From Polytrichum commune (taxonomy: Eukaryota > Streptophyta > Polytrichopsida > Polytrichales > Polytrichaceae): a DNA stretch of 64,000 bases. Shown piece after piece: positions 11,099 to 23,180 of this stretch. The notes beneath the pieces are model-generated. The model ran no database searches. It had not been told where the DNA came from and worked only from the letters and a program-made list of their open reading frames with translations. The translations under genes were made by a program, and so were the position numbers. The DNA lies in the NCBI GenBank assembly GCA_950295325.1, contig OX485808.1, forward strand, positions 26,372,527 through 26,436,526, given 5' to 3'. The first letter of the stretch is position 1. Each line of letters opens with the position of its first letter.

Positions 11099-12456
11099 TA
11101 ATGTTGCTAATGATCCCTCCCCACCTCACTTTAGCTAAGCCTAAAAGCCTTCACACCATCGACATTATCTAGTGTTGAGCCTAGTTGGCAAATGATGTGG
11201 CATGGTTTAAAAGTGGTTTTAAGCTTCAAGCACTGATCCTCCCATCAATACCTAGACTTGAGGCAAAAATGTAGGACCTTTAAAAGTGTCACCTCCCACC
11301 CTTGTGATTGGTTGCTTTTAGTTTGAGCTATGAAGGCACAAGGAGCTCCATCAACAAAATTTGATGGTAAAATAAATGAGTAGGTGCATTGGGATAGCCG
11401 GAATGCCTCCGCTTTAACCGAGGGAGCTTTACCTGGATCTTAGGGAAAACTTTGGTTATTTGATAAAATCAGGTGGGGAGGGGGCATAAGTCGCATGTTC
11501 CCTTATGCTAGACAATATAATAATATGGTCAAGTGAAAGAGATGGGAACTCCTTGAAGCCTTAGATTCATTTTTCAATCATAATGGATCCCATGATTAGT
11601 ATTATAGATCTTGAATTTGTTTAGTGAAATTAAGTTGAGATGAATCAACAATAAACATGTAGGGTCTAGGATTTTACCAAACCCCTAACATGCATGCCAC
11701 ATACCCTAAGCCAAATGCATTCTATCAATACACAATATCCATACTTGTGTCAAACAAGGATTGTATCACTCATGTGAAATTAACAAAATATCCACAAAAA
11801 TTGTTGTGGCACTCATGCCACTTCAACTTCATTGCTTAAGTATAATTTATGAAGCTTCTAGGCATTTGGCCATACAAGGAGGGCGAGCAAGTCTAAAATG
11901 GACACTTTTAGCTATGTGCTCACTTCTCCTAAGGTATGAACAAGTGATTAGTGCAAGATGGTCGATAAATTCAACTCAAGTTTGTACCCATTTCCCTCAT
12001 AATTTTCACAATTCATATGAATATCATATTCATTGTTAGAGTGATTTATTTCCTTAATATACTATCATACTACCCCCCCCCCCACCCAAATTATGTATAA
12101 CACTAAACCTAGAATGGTTGAATTCTTTTGAGCATGTACTCTAATCTCTTTCACACACAAATTATTTGGTATATGTTTGAGATCCACACCCAAACACACA
12201 CCTCATTGATAGATATCCAATAAAGACAAGTAATTGAAGTGGACCCAATTACCTTAGTTATTTGATTTGCATTGTTAATCTTTCTACAATATACAATTCC
12301 ATAAAGAATCTTAAGAAGGCCAAAAAGGTTGGCAAGAGGAAATTGTTGCATATAAGAGCATGTACATTTCATTTATCCAACATAAAAAACATGTGAAATA
12401 GAATGCATTATGGAAGTTGATTGTCTTAGTTTGAGTTTCTAATTAGGCTGCTCATC

Positions 12457-12522
12457 CACCATATTCTAATAGAAATGTAGATTTAATTGGGTAAAATCCA
12501 CATTTCGTTAGAATCTGGTGGG
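12457..12522. repeat. Imperfect foldback hairpin
   Basis: The arm CCACCATATTCTAATAGAAA... (12457-12484) pairs with ...CGTTAGAATCTGGTGGG (12494-12522), leaving a loop of about 9 nt and a few mismatches. The stem is about 28 bp. It could be a short foldback element or a small-RNA-like hairpin. Confidence 0.6.
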
Positions 12523-12756
12523 CAAGTGACCGACATGGAATCTAACCCTTAGTTGATTTGACACCAAAATTAGCTTTAAAGACCCCAAACTAATCCAGTT
12601 CAAGTCATTTAGATGAATTAGCCACATACCTATAGGGGGCGTTTTATGTTGGATGGATGAGAGGTGATAATTCCCTCTTGCGCAAATTGACTATTGAAAC
12701 CCACTGAACAGAGTTCATCCGAAACGCAATTTGGCTTGGAATGTGAACACTGGGGG

Positions 12757-12773
12757 TTTAGGGTTTAGGGTTT
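12757..12773 (+). promoter_or_regulatory. Telomere-repeat (telo-box) motif upstream of uL29m
   Basis: Two and a half tandem TTTAGGG units about 150 nt upstream of the uL29m start. Telo-boxes are enriched in plant promoters of translation genes. It could also be a short interstitial telomeric repeat. Confidence 0.55.
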
Positions 12774-12924
12774 GGTGCTCTTGCTACCCTGGTGTCCGGC
12801 GAGCTTTGAAGAGTTGCTGTGTTCGAAGGTTAATTCACTCGCATTGTGGGAGGAATGTGTGGTTTGCAAGATTCATCTGGAATTCGAGCGAGAAGGAGGG
12901 TCTCGTGGAGGCACTAAACGGTTT

Positions 12925-14090
12925 ATGATGTTGGCGAGATTGCTCAGGAGGCCCCTTGTGGCTGGCGCCTCACAGAGAACGAGAACAGGGCTCGCAGATT
13001 TCTTCGAGGCTGGACGCGATCCCAATAAAGATGAGGAGATCGTTTATGGTACCTCTCCAGAAACCTCATATAGCAGATGTGCTTTATCATGGATGAAAAT
13101 TTAAGCTCACAGGTGTTTGGCTTCGTTGTTTGTCAAATTACTTAAGTGCCAATATCAAATAAGTCGCTCGTTGTGAAGGGAATAAGAAAATTTTAAATTA
13201 TTGGCTTAAAATTTTTGAGAATATATTCTCACACATTTACAATTGTTTTTGAGACAGCAGGATACCACATATACCATTCTCAGGATTTCATGTTATCATA
13301 GGGACTGAATTACATATTGTGGAATTGACACATACGTACCACACATACCATTCTATGATATTATACTGTCGGGAAATGCGACATGTCCATACACATCATT
13401 CTTAGGACTTTCATGTGATCATAGAGACTGAATTTTGTCATGTGTGGCAGGTCGTAGCTGGAAGGCTATCGAATTGCGACAGAAGTCGTGGGAGGATCTG
13501 CATCAGCTTTGGTATGTGCTTCTGAAGGAGAAGAATATGCTGCTGTCTCAAAAGCAAATGCTCACTTCACAAAACCTCCGCATGCCCAACCCTGAACGAT
13601 TTCCTAAGGTTTCACTTTCATATATTTTCCTGCATCCTTTATATCTTACAGATGCTGTTGTTTGACGCAGTCTGGTATGGAGACAATGTCGAAATAAAAT
13701 TCCTTCGATTCTTGATCCCTGTGTACTTTGGAAATTAGTACACTTTCCAAAATTCCTGGCGGCTGTCTGTGAAAACATCATCCAATTTTGTGTTTCTTCT
13801 GTCCTGGTTTGTGATTTCTGTTGAAATCATGTTGGATGACGTTCTGTTTCTGCTCCTTGGAGGCATCGATGGTGACCTACTTAACGATGCGATTGCTGTA
13901 TAAGTGGTGAATGTTGACGGTGTTTACTACATTGGTCAATGAGATAACAATGAAGGGCATTGCACTGCTACTTGACATGCAGGTTCGCAGATCGATGTGC
14001 CGCATCAAGCAAGTACTCACAGAGAGAGCACTAGCAGAGGAGGATGCAAGTAGACGGAAGGCTCTGAGGAATATGATCAATGGTATGTGA
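12925..14090 (+). CDS. Mitochondrial large-subunit ribosomal protein uL29m (MRPL47 type)
   Basis: Exons 12925-13048, 13451-13608 and 13983-14090 (introns phase 1 and 0) total 390 nt and encode 129 residues. The N-terminus [20 protein letters not shown] is basic and lacks acidic residues, as in a mitochondrial presequence. The body then reads [36 protein letters not shown] and [15 protein letters not shown], the hallmark of the mitochondrial L29/MRPL47 family. The protein is a structural part of the large mitoribosomal subunit near the exit tunnel. The start is the ATG pair at 12925/12928. An upstream in-frame extension exists, but it would bury the presequence. Exon 3 ends with a short ING-M tail before TGA. 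The family call is secure; the choice between the two adjacent ATGs is not. Confidence 0.93.
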
Positions 14091-16117
14091 GAGAGAAGAG
14101 AAAAGTGAGGGAAACCCAGGGCAGCTGGAGAAATTTTCGAGAGGACATGGGCAGAAATTTTAGGAGAAATAAAGAGTAGGATGGGTCGGTGATTGCTGGC
14201 TCCATGGGCAAAACTTATGTGAGTGAGGTAAAGGGAATCTTTTCATACACGTTGGCCTTAACATCACCATTTGCTAGGAGGATACATTCACACTTTGAGA
14301 TGCGATTTTGTTTCGCAATGAGCCAATTTAGGATGTCAAAATTCAAAGTTGTGTCTAGCTAGTATTGTTTCCTGAATTTGGAGGATTATGTCCATGTTGA
14401 AGGTCTCCACATGTATAATTTCCCCTTCTTCGCATGGCAAAGGTTCCACTGTCATGCACAGAAAGTTCATTAGAGTTATTAGTTTTGTTCCTTTTAAGTA
14501 CTTTATGTGTTACCCCTGATGCTTGAAATTGTCAGGCTTATAGGTATTGACTTCCAGGAGGACCAATCAATGTATTCATAGACTCATTCAGAGACTCTAT
14601 ATTATCTTGAATTCTGATCTTGAGTTTTTTGTCCTTGCATCTAGTGCCGGGGTGTGAATTGGGTTACAATTGTGAAATGGGAGATGTTAGTTGCCTAAGA
14701 AAAGAATTGGTTGGTTGCAACCCTGTTCAATATGCCTTGATGTGTAGATTGAATATTTCGGATCCATACTTCAAATCTTGGGCCACTAGAGTGACCACAA
14801 TTAGCATCATTGAATAACCCACAAATGTGGGCAGAGGTGTTTTTGATTTCATTTCATGGTAGTGCAGTACAGTGATTGGAGTTTTCCTCATCTATGGCTA
14901 TTGGGGTCTTTTGTTCCTTGGTTACCAATATCTGTAAAAGGTTGTCTACAACATGATACTTACAAAAGACATCTTATGTAAGCTCCGATGTAGAATATTA
15001 AACTATGAATTCTAGGTCAAATGTGAACTCCTTGAAGTTGTTTCTGCTTTTGTTTGCACTTTCCTCACTGACCAACACTCACAGTCAAAAGGATGTCATT
15101 GGATGCTGCACAAACCTCCAAAGGTGTTTCTTCTGGTAACTGACCATTTTCATTGCATTGAAATGACTTCACCATTTGTTAACCTCTTGGAAGCTACAGC
15201 AGCACCTGTTTCATGTTCCAGGATGATCAGTTCACCTACTCCAGCTCTTCAATGGTGTGAAGCTCATCAAAAGATCGGTACGTAACTTATGCATTATAAA
15301 CCAAAACTTACACTAAAGCCTGAGCAGAGCTGAAGGCATAGTAAAGTATCATAAAACCACCTAAAGGCAACTTATGTATGTCAGTGTTGTCACTATGTCT
15401 GTGAAATTCTTCAAAATACTCTGGAAAACCTGAGCTCCCTGGCTTCAATAGTAGTAGATAAGTTCCAATTATCAGCCACATTTCTCCTGGATCTCCATTT
15501 CTATCTTTATTAAGTTTTGAGTTCACACAAAGGAAGCTATCAATGCACTAAGCTATCAATGCACTGTCATGGATCTATGTACGACCATTGAAAAACTCTG
15601 ATCATGTGTGATTATGCTTGTGTGCAATGATTCTCTCACCTCTGCCTGTGACCCAACATGGACGCTGGGCTAGGTGCCCCTTGCATCCAAAACACAAGTC
15701 CTGGTGATTTTATATTGTGAGGGGATGGGGTTAGGCATAGTTGTGTACTACATATTGGAAGTAAGATATGCATACCTTAGAGTAACACTAGCTTGAAAGC
15801 AACACCTATATTCCATCCTTAAAGTGTCAACAAATGAGTGCAAGAGTGTGTTAAGTAAGTCAGACAAAAAGCCATGTGTGACTTAAAGTGTAAAATAGCA
15901 CCACATTGACCAATCATCTTTGCGTGTAAGAAGGATGTAAAACTAGTTTGAGAAGAGCACCAACTTTGGCCAATCACAAGCTACTTTAGATAATCTGATT
16001 CTTAAGCTCCAGCTCCTTCCATCATTTCAATCTTACTTGTCCATTCAGCCACTACACTGCCACTTATTGGCTACATGACATGGTATCTAAAGTATAATAA
16101 TCCAAGCCCTCTGTGGA
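14091..16117. other. Intergenic region without a supported gene
   Basis: This is the 3' flank of uL29m plus AT-rich sequence. Open frames of 60-72 codons (14620-14817, 15103-15285, 15308-15526) have no recognisable motif. No repeats of note were seen. Confidence 0.5.
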
Positions 16118-16660
16118 CATTGGCTAAACCCTAAACCCAGCAATCCTAAACCCCGCTCTGGGGGACACTCTGCCTGTGGAGCTGTTGATGAACCTTGTGA
16201 CCTTGCGTTTAGGCTCATCTTCGGTATTTCTCCTAGCCTTGGTATTGGAAGCTGGCAGGGATTCTCAGTTCAGGAGGGCTTTAGCTGATACATCAGCTAA
16301 ACCTTGAACCCCACCGATGCTCACCCTGCACTGTGGGGGCAATCTGCCAGAGGAGCTGTTGATGAACCTGTGGTTTAACGTCTATCATTTCGCGAAATTG
16401 GTTGTCTTCGGTGTCTTTCCGAGCATTGATATTGGAAACTGACAGAAAAATCTTAGTTTAGCAGGGCTTCAGAATATACATTGGCTAAAACCGAGCAATG
16501 TTCAAACCCTGCTTTGTGGGGCAATCTGCCCGAGGAGCTGTTGAACCTTGTGTTCTTACGCCTACCATTGCCTGACATTGGTCATCTTCGGTGTCTTTCC
16601 AAGCATTGGAATTGGAAATCAACAGTAGACTCAGAGTTGAAGAGGTCTTTAGCAGATTCT
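16118..16660 (+). repeat. Tandem triplication of an F-box segment
   Basis: The phrase CATTGGCTAAA or CATCAGCTAAA starts copies at 16118, 16291 and 16479 (periods 173 and 188). Each copy holds a version of LPEELLNLVFLRL. Compare GGGGGACACTCTGCCTGTGG, GGGGGCAATCTGCCAGAGG and TGGGGCAATCTGCCCGAGG, each followed by AGCTGTTGA. Only the third copy keeps a long open frame. Confidence 0.85.
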
Positions 16661-17628
16661 CATTCCAAATTGTTTGCATTTATTTCTCATTACAGAGACG
16701 ATGAAAATCATTTCGAGGTAGCGGTATATGACATTGTCTCCATGACATTGTCTCCAGTACATGATACACCTTTTGTATATCATTTGGAGAATTTTGATAT
16801 TGCTCTCGAATCGGCGACTTCTGACAAAGGGCTGGTGGTTTTTGTGTGCACATCAATTTAGAAGAGAGAATCGTTGCGCATTGTTGTGTGCAACCCTGTC
16901 ACCTGCCATGCTGAAACTCTTCCTCCACCTACCATGACCACAAAGCAGCTGAAGATGGTACATCTGGATACAGATCCTGAGAAGTAAGTACTACAAATTG
17001 TTTGTTATGGGTTACAGGAAAGACGATCCTGAAACTCTCATAGTGGATCTCTTCGACTCTTCAACTTTTTACATGGACCAACGCCAACTTGCCTCTCAAT
17101 CTCGTCTACAGATATGTATACTCGTTCACAGAAAATAATCATCTTGGTGATGTTTATGAGGCACACCAAGTGGATGTTGCTGTGTATGACAATATGGGAC
17201 GGCAGCTCCTTCGTTTAAGTGAAGACAGCAATCAATTGGACGGACAAAAGGTCGAAGAATATGCACTTGTAGGAAACACCTTATTTACGCTGCACAAGGT
17301 GGTGTTGCCAGGGCAGTAGAATGGAGAGGTGGAGAAAGAATACTGCATTTCGGAGTTTTGAGGGCAAAAGCACCGGCCGAATTGAGTAAAAGTACAAGAC
17401 CACAACTGCAACTGCAATGGTTTGTTAAACCCTCGAGTCTCTTTGGAGTTTTTGGCATGCGAAGGTATGTTGGTGGTTATGAGGTATGGCATTTTCCCAA
17501 ACCACGAAACAGTTTGGCTTTATGACCTGTCTTCAGGGGTATCGCACGCTCTTCCGGGGTTTCCACCACATGTATATATTGCGGAAGGCCCTTTGATGTG
17601 CGAGATTCAGATGGGGATGTGGCTTTGA
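16479..17628 (+). pseudogene. Decayed F-box protein gene
   Basis: The segment from 16481 encodes an F-box (GNLPEELLNLVFLRLPLPDI, then RCLSKHWNWK) followed by downstream text typical of plant F-box proteins of the kelch/associated-domain class (for example TVWLYDLSSGVSHALPGFPP near 17510). F-box proteins are substrate receptors of SCF ubiquitin ligases. The gene is broken. There is no ATG before the F-box, a TAG follows CTSI at 16859-16861, a further TAA lies near 16987, and the frame shifts at about 17085 (the text continues as LPLNLVYRYVYSF in another frame) with more breaks near 17320. Two degenerate copies of the F-box segment precede it. An intron could remove some stops, but not all of them. 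Confidence 0.75.
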
Positions 17629-19101
17629 TGTGCTTAGAGTGAACTCATTTTTCTTTGAACCTTTTAGAAGAGTGTGAGTTACAGGTGTGCATGCCACTTC
17701 CATTCAGAAGTGCTTAGAGTGCTTAAAAACCTGCACATTGCAGGTTTTATTTTTGTAAAGAAACATCACAGAAGGGAATTGTGGATTGTGAAGCCTCAAT
17801 TATACTATGACCTGTAGTCGGTTTATCAACAACTGTATTGCTATACCAATTATGCAATGAGCGTGTGCATGCTAATCCTGTTTCTTATCTTTGATGGATC
17901 TTGGGAGCATCTAAAGATTCCTAGGTTGCAACCAGCAAAATCCAAGGGCACTGGAATCTCACAAAATTTTATTTGAAGATCTGGTTGTAGTTGGGGTCCG
18001 GCTCGGCTCTTTATGATTCTTCAGTAGCAAGGACTACGTACATGGTGGAAAGTATCAAACAATCCCCAAGGGCTATGCTGATGATTTCGAGTTTGTGCGT
18101 AGTCACTTTCATAATCAAAGAATGGCCTGTAACAGAATTCCATTCCCTTTCAATCGGGCATCTAACTAAGTGTCAGCTTACTTTCACTTACTTTCGAAAG
18201 TACAGAAAGCACTATCTAAGTACTAACCAAGAAAGTGTCAGCTTACTTTCTCACTTTGCTTAGGTCCACATAAATGTGACAACTATCTACATACACTAAT
18301 TCCAGGTCTAGTCTGGAATAATGAACCTTGACCCAAACAATCATGTCTAGCAATTGTGTAGCAAGAATGCAAGTCCAAATCCTGTGTCATCCTTGTATGC
18401 TATGTATGTGCAACTCAAACTCTGGAAAAGTGCTTCTTACCTGGTCACCATTCAATCTGAACTGTTGTAAATGTACTGTGTGCACCTGCAAAGTACCAAA
18501 TCACAGTTGCTGTGGTGATACTAAACATATCACTGATGAAGCCAATAATTGGCTCTAGACCAACCAAGAAGCCTTTGTAGGACACCTGTTAATGAGGATA
18601 GTGGTGAATCGTGATGCATTGGAAACCAAATTCTACATGCAAAATTGGGATCGCGAAGTAGTCAAGAGTGTCATGTTTCGTGACCTCTTTGCAGAATTTA
18701 TTCCAATCCAATTTTACAAATCCTTGCAGTCTAATCCAATTGTGAATTGGAGTGTTTTGTATTGTTTCATCTCACATACCTACTAACTCGCTTCACTGCC
18801 GAAGATTCCCTGAATGAAATCCTCCAAATGATAATATTCAGGCAAGGAAATCTGCACCTATTATCTCTTCAATTTCCCCTTTGCAGAGCAGAAAGGCAGG
18901 GCAATAGCCAATAACCTTCCTGTAACCCCGGATAAATGAGTAGAACCTTATCAGTTTCTAATTAGATATCAGGGAGCTACCTATGCTACAAGATTTGGGA
19001 CCACGAGGAAATACCTCTGAACCTGAATATGCAGAAAGGCTGACCTAAGGCTGGACGCCGGATGTATCAAGTGCTTATCCCTGCTGATAAAATTACCACT
19101 C
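17629..19101. other. Intergenic region between the F-box pseudogene and RNC1
   Basis: No gene is supported. The right part should contain the 3' UTR of RNC1 (minus strand, stop at 19102). A short direct repeat (TGTCAGCTTACTTTC) occurs near 18170 and 18236. Confidence 0.5.
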
Positions 19102-22100
19102 TTATTGTATAGGAGACTCTAATTGCTCAAAGTTGAATACTCTAAACATTAGTCGACGGACATCAGGTCGCCCATACACTGCATATCCAAGGCCATGAAT
19201 TGCTTGAGATACACCGGTGGTGGCAAAGTTTCGAAGCCGTCGTGCTTTTTCAAAGAGCTCCTTCCGGTCATCAGAGAACACTATGTGGTGGTGCAATTTC
19301 AAGTCCCGCAGGTATCGTCCACAAAGTCGATTCAGTAGTATTCTACGGTGTTTTTCTTGCAACCAAAGGCCTGGGCCATCTAGGTGTTTCATGAGGAGTT
19401 TTTCCGCCATTACTACGTCCTGCCCATAAAACAGAGAATATCAGTTGATGTTACCAGAATGGTAGAAGGTGGACAAGGTAAGTGGGCACCGTTCCATTCA
19501 AAATGAAGAAAACCGCACAGTCTGATCTGAATAGAAAGCATGTGAAGTATAAAATGTTCATGTCAATTGGCTTATTACTTACAGAAGTAAAGATGTTGTA
19601 TAATATGCTGGTGTGGACAGGTCCAGAAATGATCAGAACATGGGTGAAGCAAAGGTGTCAAACCTGTATCTTTTGCCCTAGATACTCCAAGCGCTCATAA
19701 CAAAATCGTGGATGCTCAAGCTTAAATGTTGATGGATGTAAAAAACACAACTGCAATCAAACACAGCAAGAATATGGAGGATCAATTGTACTGGGACAAA
19801 GTTGCAAACAGGACCAAGAACAGTTTGATCAATTTCATATCAATGGGTTTGAAACACTCAATACGTCACTTTTAGGTCATCAAAGCACATGACCTAGCTA
19901 TAGACAACAAGCACACAACCAGTGGAGTCCAGAGCTTCCTTGTGGGAAATGATTAAAGGAAAAATAGGTCTGTTCTATAATAACTGTCTCAAAACATGGT
20001 GTGTCGTACAAGTGACTCATTTCCCCTTGTTCACCCATATTTCCATAGAGCCTAAACCCAAATAGATTACTGAAGAAACGAGAGGTGACCATAATAGAGT
20101 TGTCCTCTAACTCAATATGACATTTGGTCGGAGTTGGTTCCTTTGCATACAACACCGTCCATGTTCAAATGGTTTTGAGTGCATGCTTGGAGGTAGTGTG
20201 GAGATTGTCAATGAAAAAAATTCTATGTTGATTCATTGAGGGTCAAACTCATTTTAGCATGCCAAGAGGTGCTAAAATGAGTTTGGCCCATGATGAACCG
20301 AAATAGGTCGCTCTCCATTCGAATTCAAACATTACCTCCAAGGATGCACCACAAGCAAAAAGAACTTATTAATATTGTACGCAAAACAACCACTGGAAAA
20401 TCTTAGGGCACCAACTTCCAACTGAGAGTCCTATTGAGTTTAAGGATAACTCAATGTAGCATTTTCTAGAAAAACTTGATGCACTTACCTGGAGTCCAAG
20501 CTCCAACTCAGTCCTTCGGGCAGCTGCTTCCTCAGGGTTGGTATCACCCTCAGGCAATGGGTATCCAAGCTTCTGCCTTACAATAGGAAGACTCTCAGAC
20601 TCCCAGTAATTGCCACGGAATCTGTGCATTCCAGGAGGAACACATGCTCTGAAAAGTCGCGGTTCTGCAAACAAAGCTCCTTCTGGAGGCTGCAGCACAC
20701 AAGTTGTTAGCAACAACAGCAGTACCAGAAGCCTAAAAAAAGGAAGAAAATTCAACCAAGTCTTAATCAATGAATCACAGAATGCCAGTCAACAAAGGTC
20801 ACAAAAAACAGAGGACATAAGTTATATCTTTCTCCAGGCTCTACCATTTAGATCAATTGACTTATACAAAGGGTACTGTGTACACTGAGATTCTGGACCC
20901 GTGTCATATTGAGGATGTTTCAATAGTGAGAGTACATCATATCAAAATTGTCTGCAGATATAAACACAGATTAGGGGATGTTCAAGGTCAAAAAGTGTAA
21001 CAACCTGGTAGTAGGCAATTTCTTGCCAAGTCAACCTCCTACCGTCAAGCTCAGGTGACAAGTAATCTACATCTTCTATATTTCTTGACTTCGGTTGACA
21101 ACTCTTTGCATCCACATCAAACCCGAAAACTTCAAAAAGTACACGGTAGACTTCTGGCATCCCCAGCGTCAAATAGATGGCCCCAATCAAGGCCCAAAAA
21201 ACTGATCTGCACCACACCTCCAACATCACAGTCCATCCCCAACTGCAACTAGTAGCCAGAAGATATATGGCACGACTTCTTCAGCAACTCTAAAACAATT
21301 GGTTTAAATTTCAGCAAGAAAATAATCATCTCAGCTGCAATTGCTGCAGTCTGTTTGGGTGATATTGTACATGAAAAGTTGGTTACTAACATTTGGATTA
21401 AGCCTTATACTTGTAACCTGGAATTTGCTTCTAAAACCTCCTCTACCATTAAAACCTGCAATTGAAACTGCACAATTTCCCCACAGTAACATCGCTGCCT
21501 TAAGCATTCAAGACACTAAGCTCAAGCACATTTCAATTTCCCAGGGTTACAACTTTTTTAGCGACTCTCAAACAGTTAGTATGAAGATCAGGCACCCATG
21601 TTAGCAAGAAAATAAGAAAACAATCATCTTGGCCTGCAATTGTTGCAGTCTATTTAGGTAACATTCTACATGCAAAGTTTGTTGCTGACATTTGGATGGA
21701 GCCTTATTATGCTTCTCAAACCCGGGCAGATTCAATTTTCCAGGTTTGCAACTTCTTCAGCAACTCTAAAACAGTAGGTATAAAACTCAGGAACCCATTT
21801 CAGCAACATAATAATCATCTCAGCGTGCAATTGCTGCAGTCCGTTTAAGTAACATTCTACATACAAAATTTCTTGCTCATATTAGGATGAAACCTTGTTG
21901 TGCTTCTAAAACCCAGGCAGATTTCAACTTCTTCAGCGACTCTAAAACAGTTGGTAAATTGGGAACCCATCTCAGGAACATAATAATCATCTCGGCTGCA
22001 ATTGCTGCAGTCTGTTGAATAACATTCTACATGCAAAGTTTGTTGCTGACAATTGGATGAAGCCTTATTATGCTTGTAACCTGAAACTCACTTCTCAAAC

Positions 22101-23141
22101 CTCCTCTACCACTGATCCTGCAATTGGTACTACACAATTTGACTACAGTAAAATGACTGCCTTAAGCATGCAACAAGGTTTGTTGCTGACATTCGGATGA
22201 AGTCTTATTATGCTTGTAACCTGAATCTTACTTTAAAATGTCCACTACTATCAATCCTACAATCCTACAATTTTAATAAAGTAACATCACTGCCTTAGAC
22301 CTGCAAGACACTAAACCCAAGCATATTTCCCAGAGTATCCCAAGGTTACAACTTACTTGCAAGCCGCCTCTCTCACATCCCTCTTGAGAAGATCGAGATC
22401 TTCTTCCGGGTAAACGAGGCGGTCCATCGCAGCAGCTTTCAACCATTCAGGCAACGCCTTCTTATTTGTAAGCCCAAATGCACGCTCCCTCAAACTGCCA
22501 GTCGCTTCCCTCGGGAACATTTGAAGAAACATCTCGGCCATGGCAAGCTCAAGCACAAAGTGGCCCAAAAACCATAGCCTCGAATGGCCATTTCGGACAT
22601 AGGGTGCCCTCTTAGCTCTCGGAGACTCGGGATGCTGGAATGCAAGGTAAAGAAGAGTGTCCAAATGTGCAGAAGGGGTGCCATCAACTGCTTCCATGGA
22701 GGCTAACCCTAATGCATCTTTGGCTTCTAACATGAACTCATCCATCCATGCCACATCGTACTCATTCAAAGGCCGTTGCGGAAGGCATGAGCTTAGCAAA
22801 GGGAAATTCTTGAGTGACAATTGGGGACTGTTGAGGAACTTCTCGGCCAACTTGCTATCATCGAGAGGGGGTTTCAACAGCACTCTCTGTCTCTTTGGTT
22901 TTGGAAATGGCACTTTCTTTCTCGTCGCTCCTGGCCCCCTCCGTTGCTGCACCGCAGCTTGAACCACAAAGTTCCCACCTTCGGTTCCAAAACCCCTACT
23001 CCGGTTCCACAACAATCTTAACCCTGAAGCTGAGCTCAAATTCTGGGAGAATGAAAGACCTGTGCATCGAGAATTGAGCAGGAACGAGGAGAATGGTGTC
23101 ATGTGATGCGGTGAAGCTGAGAGGCTCCACATTTTGGCCAT
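19102..23141 (-). CDS. RNC1: RNC1-like chloroplast intron-splicing factor with two RNase III-like domains
   Basis: Five exons read on the minus strand: 22357-23141, 21005-21242, 20489-20689, 19664-19750 and 19102-19419. The total is 1629 nt, encoding 542 residues, close to the length of Arabidopsis RNC1. The N-terminus (about 50 residues, rich in Ser, few acidic) suits a chloroplast transit peptide. Two RNase III-like domains follow (about 125-340 and 395-530). Diagnostic stretches are PRLFRACVPPGMHRFRGNYW, WLQEKHRRILLN and VYGRPDVRRLMF. RNC1 proteins bind chloroplast group II intron RNA and aid splicing without cleavage. In agreement, both RNase III signature motifs are degenerate: SRLWFLGHFVLEL in the first domain and ERLEYLGQK in the second replace ERLEFLGDS, so the catalytic Asp is lost. 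Exon 4 is only 87 nt. A telo-box lies about 40 nt upstream of the start. Confidence 0.95.
20241..20289. repeat. Near-perfect hairpin in RNC1 intron 3
   Basis: GGTCAAACTCATTTTAGCA (20241-20259) pairs with TGCTAAAATGAGTTTGGCC (20270-20288) with one mismatch and a 10-nt loop. Weaker pairing extends outward. It is too short to be a normal MITE. Confidence 0.8.
21335..22200. repeat. Four-copy degenerate tandem repeat in RNC1 intron 1
   Basis: The phrase CTGCAATTGCTGCAGTC (with small changes) begins copies at 21335, 21634, 21825 and 21996 (spacings 299, 191 and 171). Each is preceded by AATAATCATCT or CAATCATCTT and followed by AACATTCTACATGCAAAGTT-like text and GGATGAAGCC-like text. Confidence 0.85.
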
Positions 23142-23180
23142 TTAGAAATGGTGATGAATGATGGAAGGGAGGAAGGGTTC

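Larger units (their letters stand above)
10388..12924. other. Intergenic region between L36 and uL29m
   Basis: It holds the shared upstream sequence of the two divergently transcribed ribosomal protein genes, the pogo-like MITE (10662-11098), a poly-C run at 12071-12083 and a foldback hairpin at 12457-12522. No gene is supported. Confidence 0.6.

Noticed and set aside
12757-12773. Interstitial telomere array
   Set aside because: Only two and a half repeats, placed near a translation-gene start; a telo-box promoter motif is the simpler explanation.
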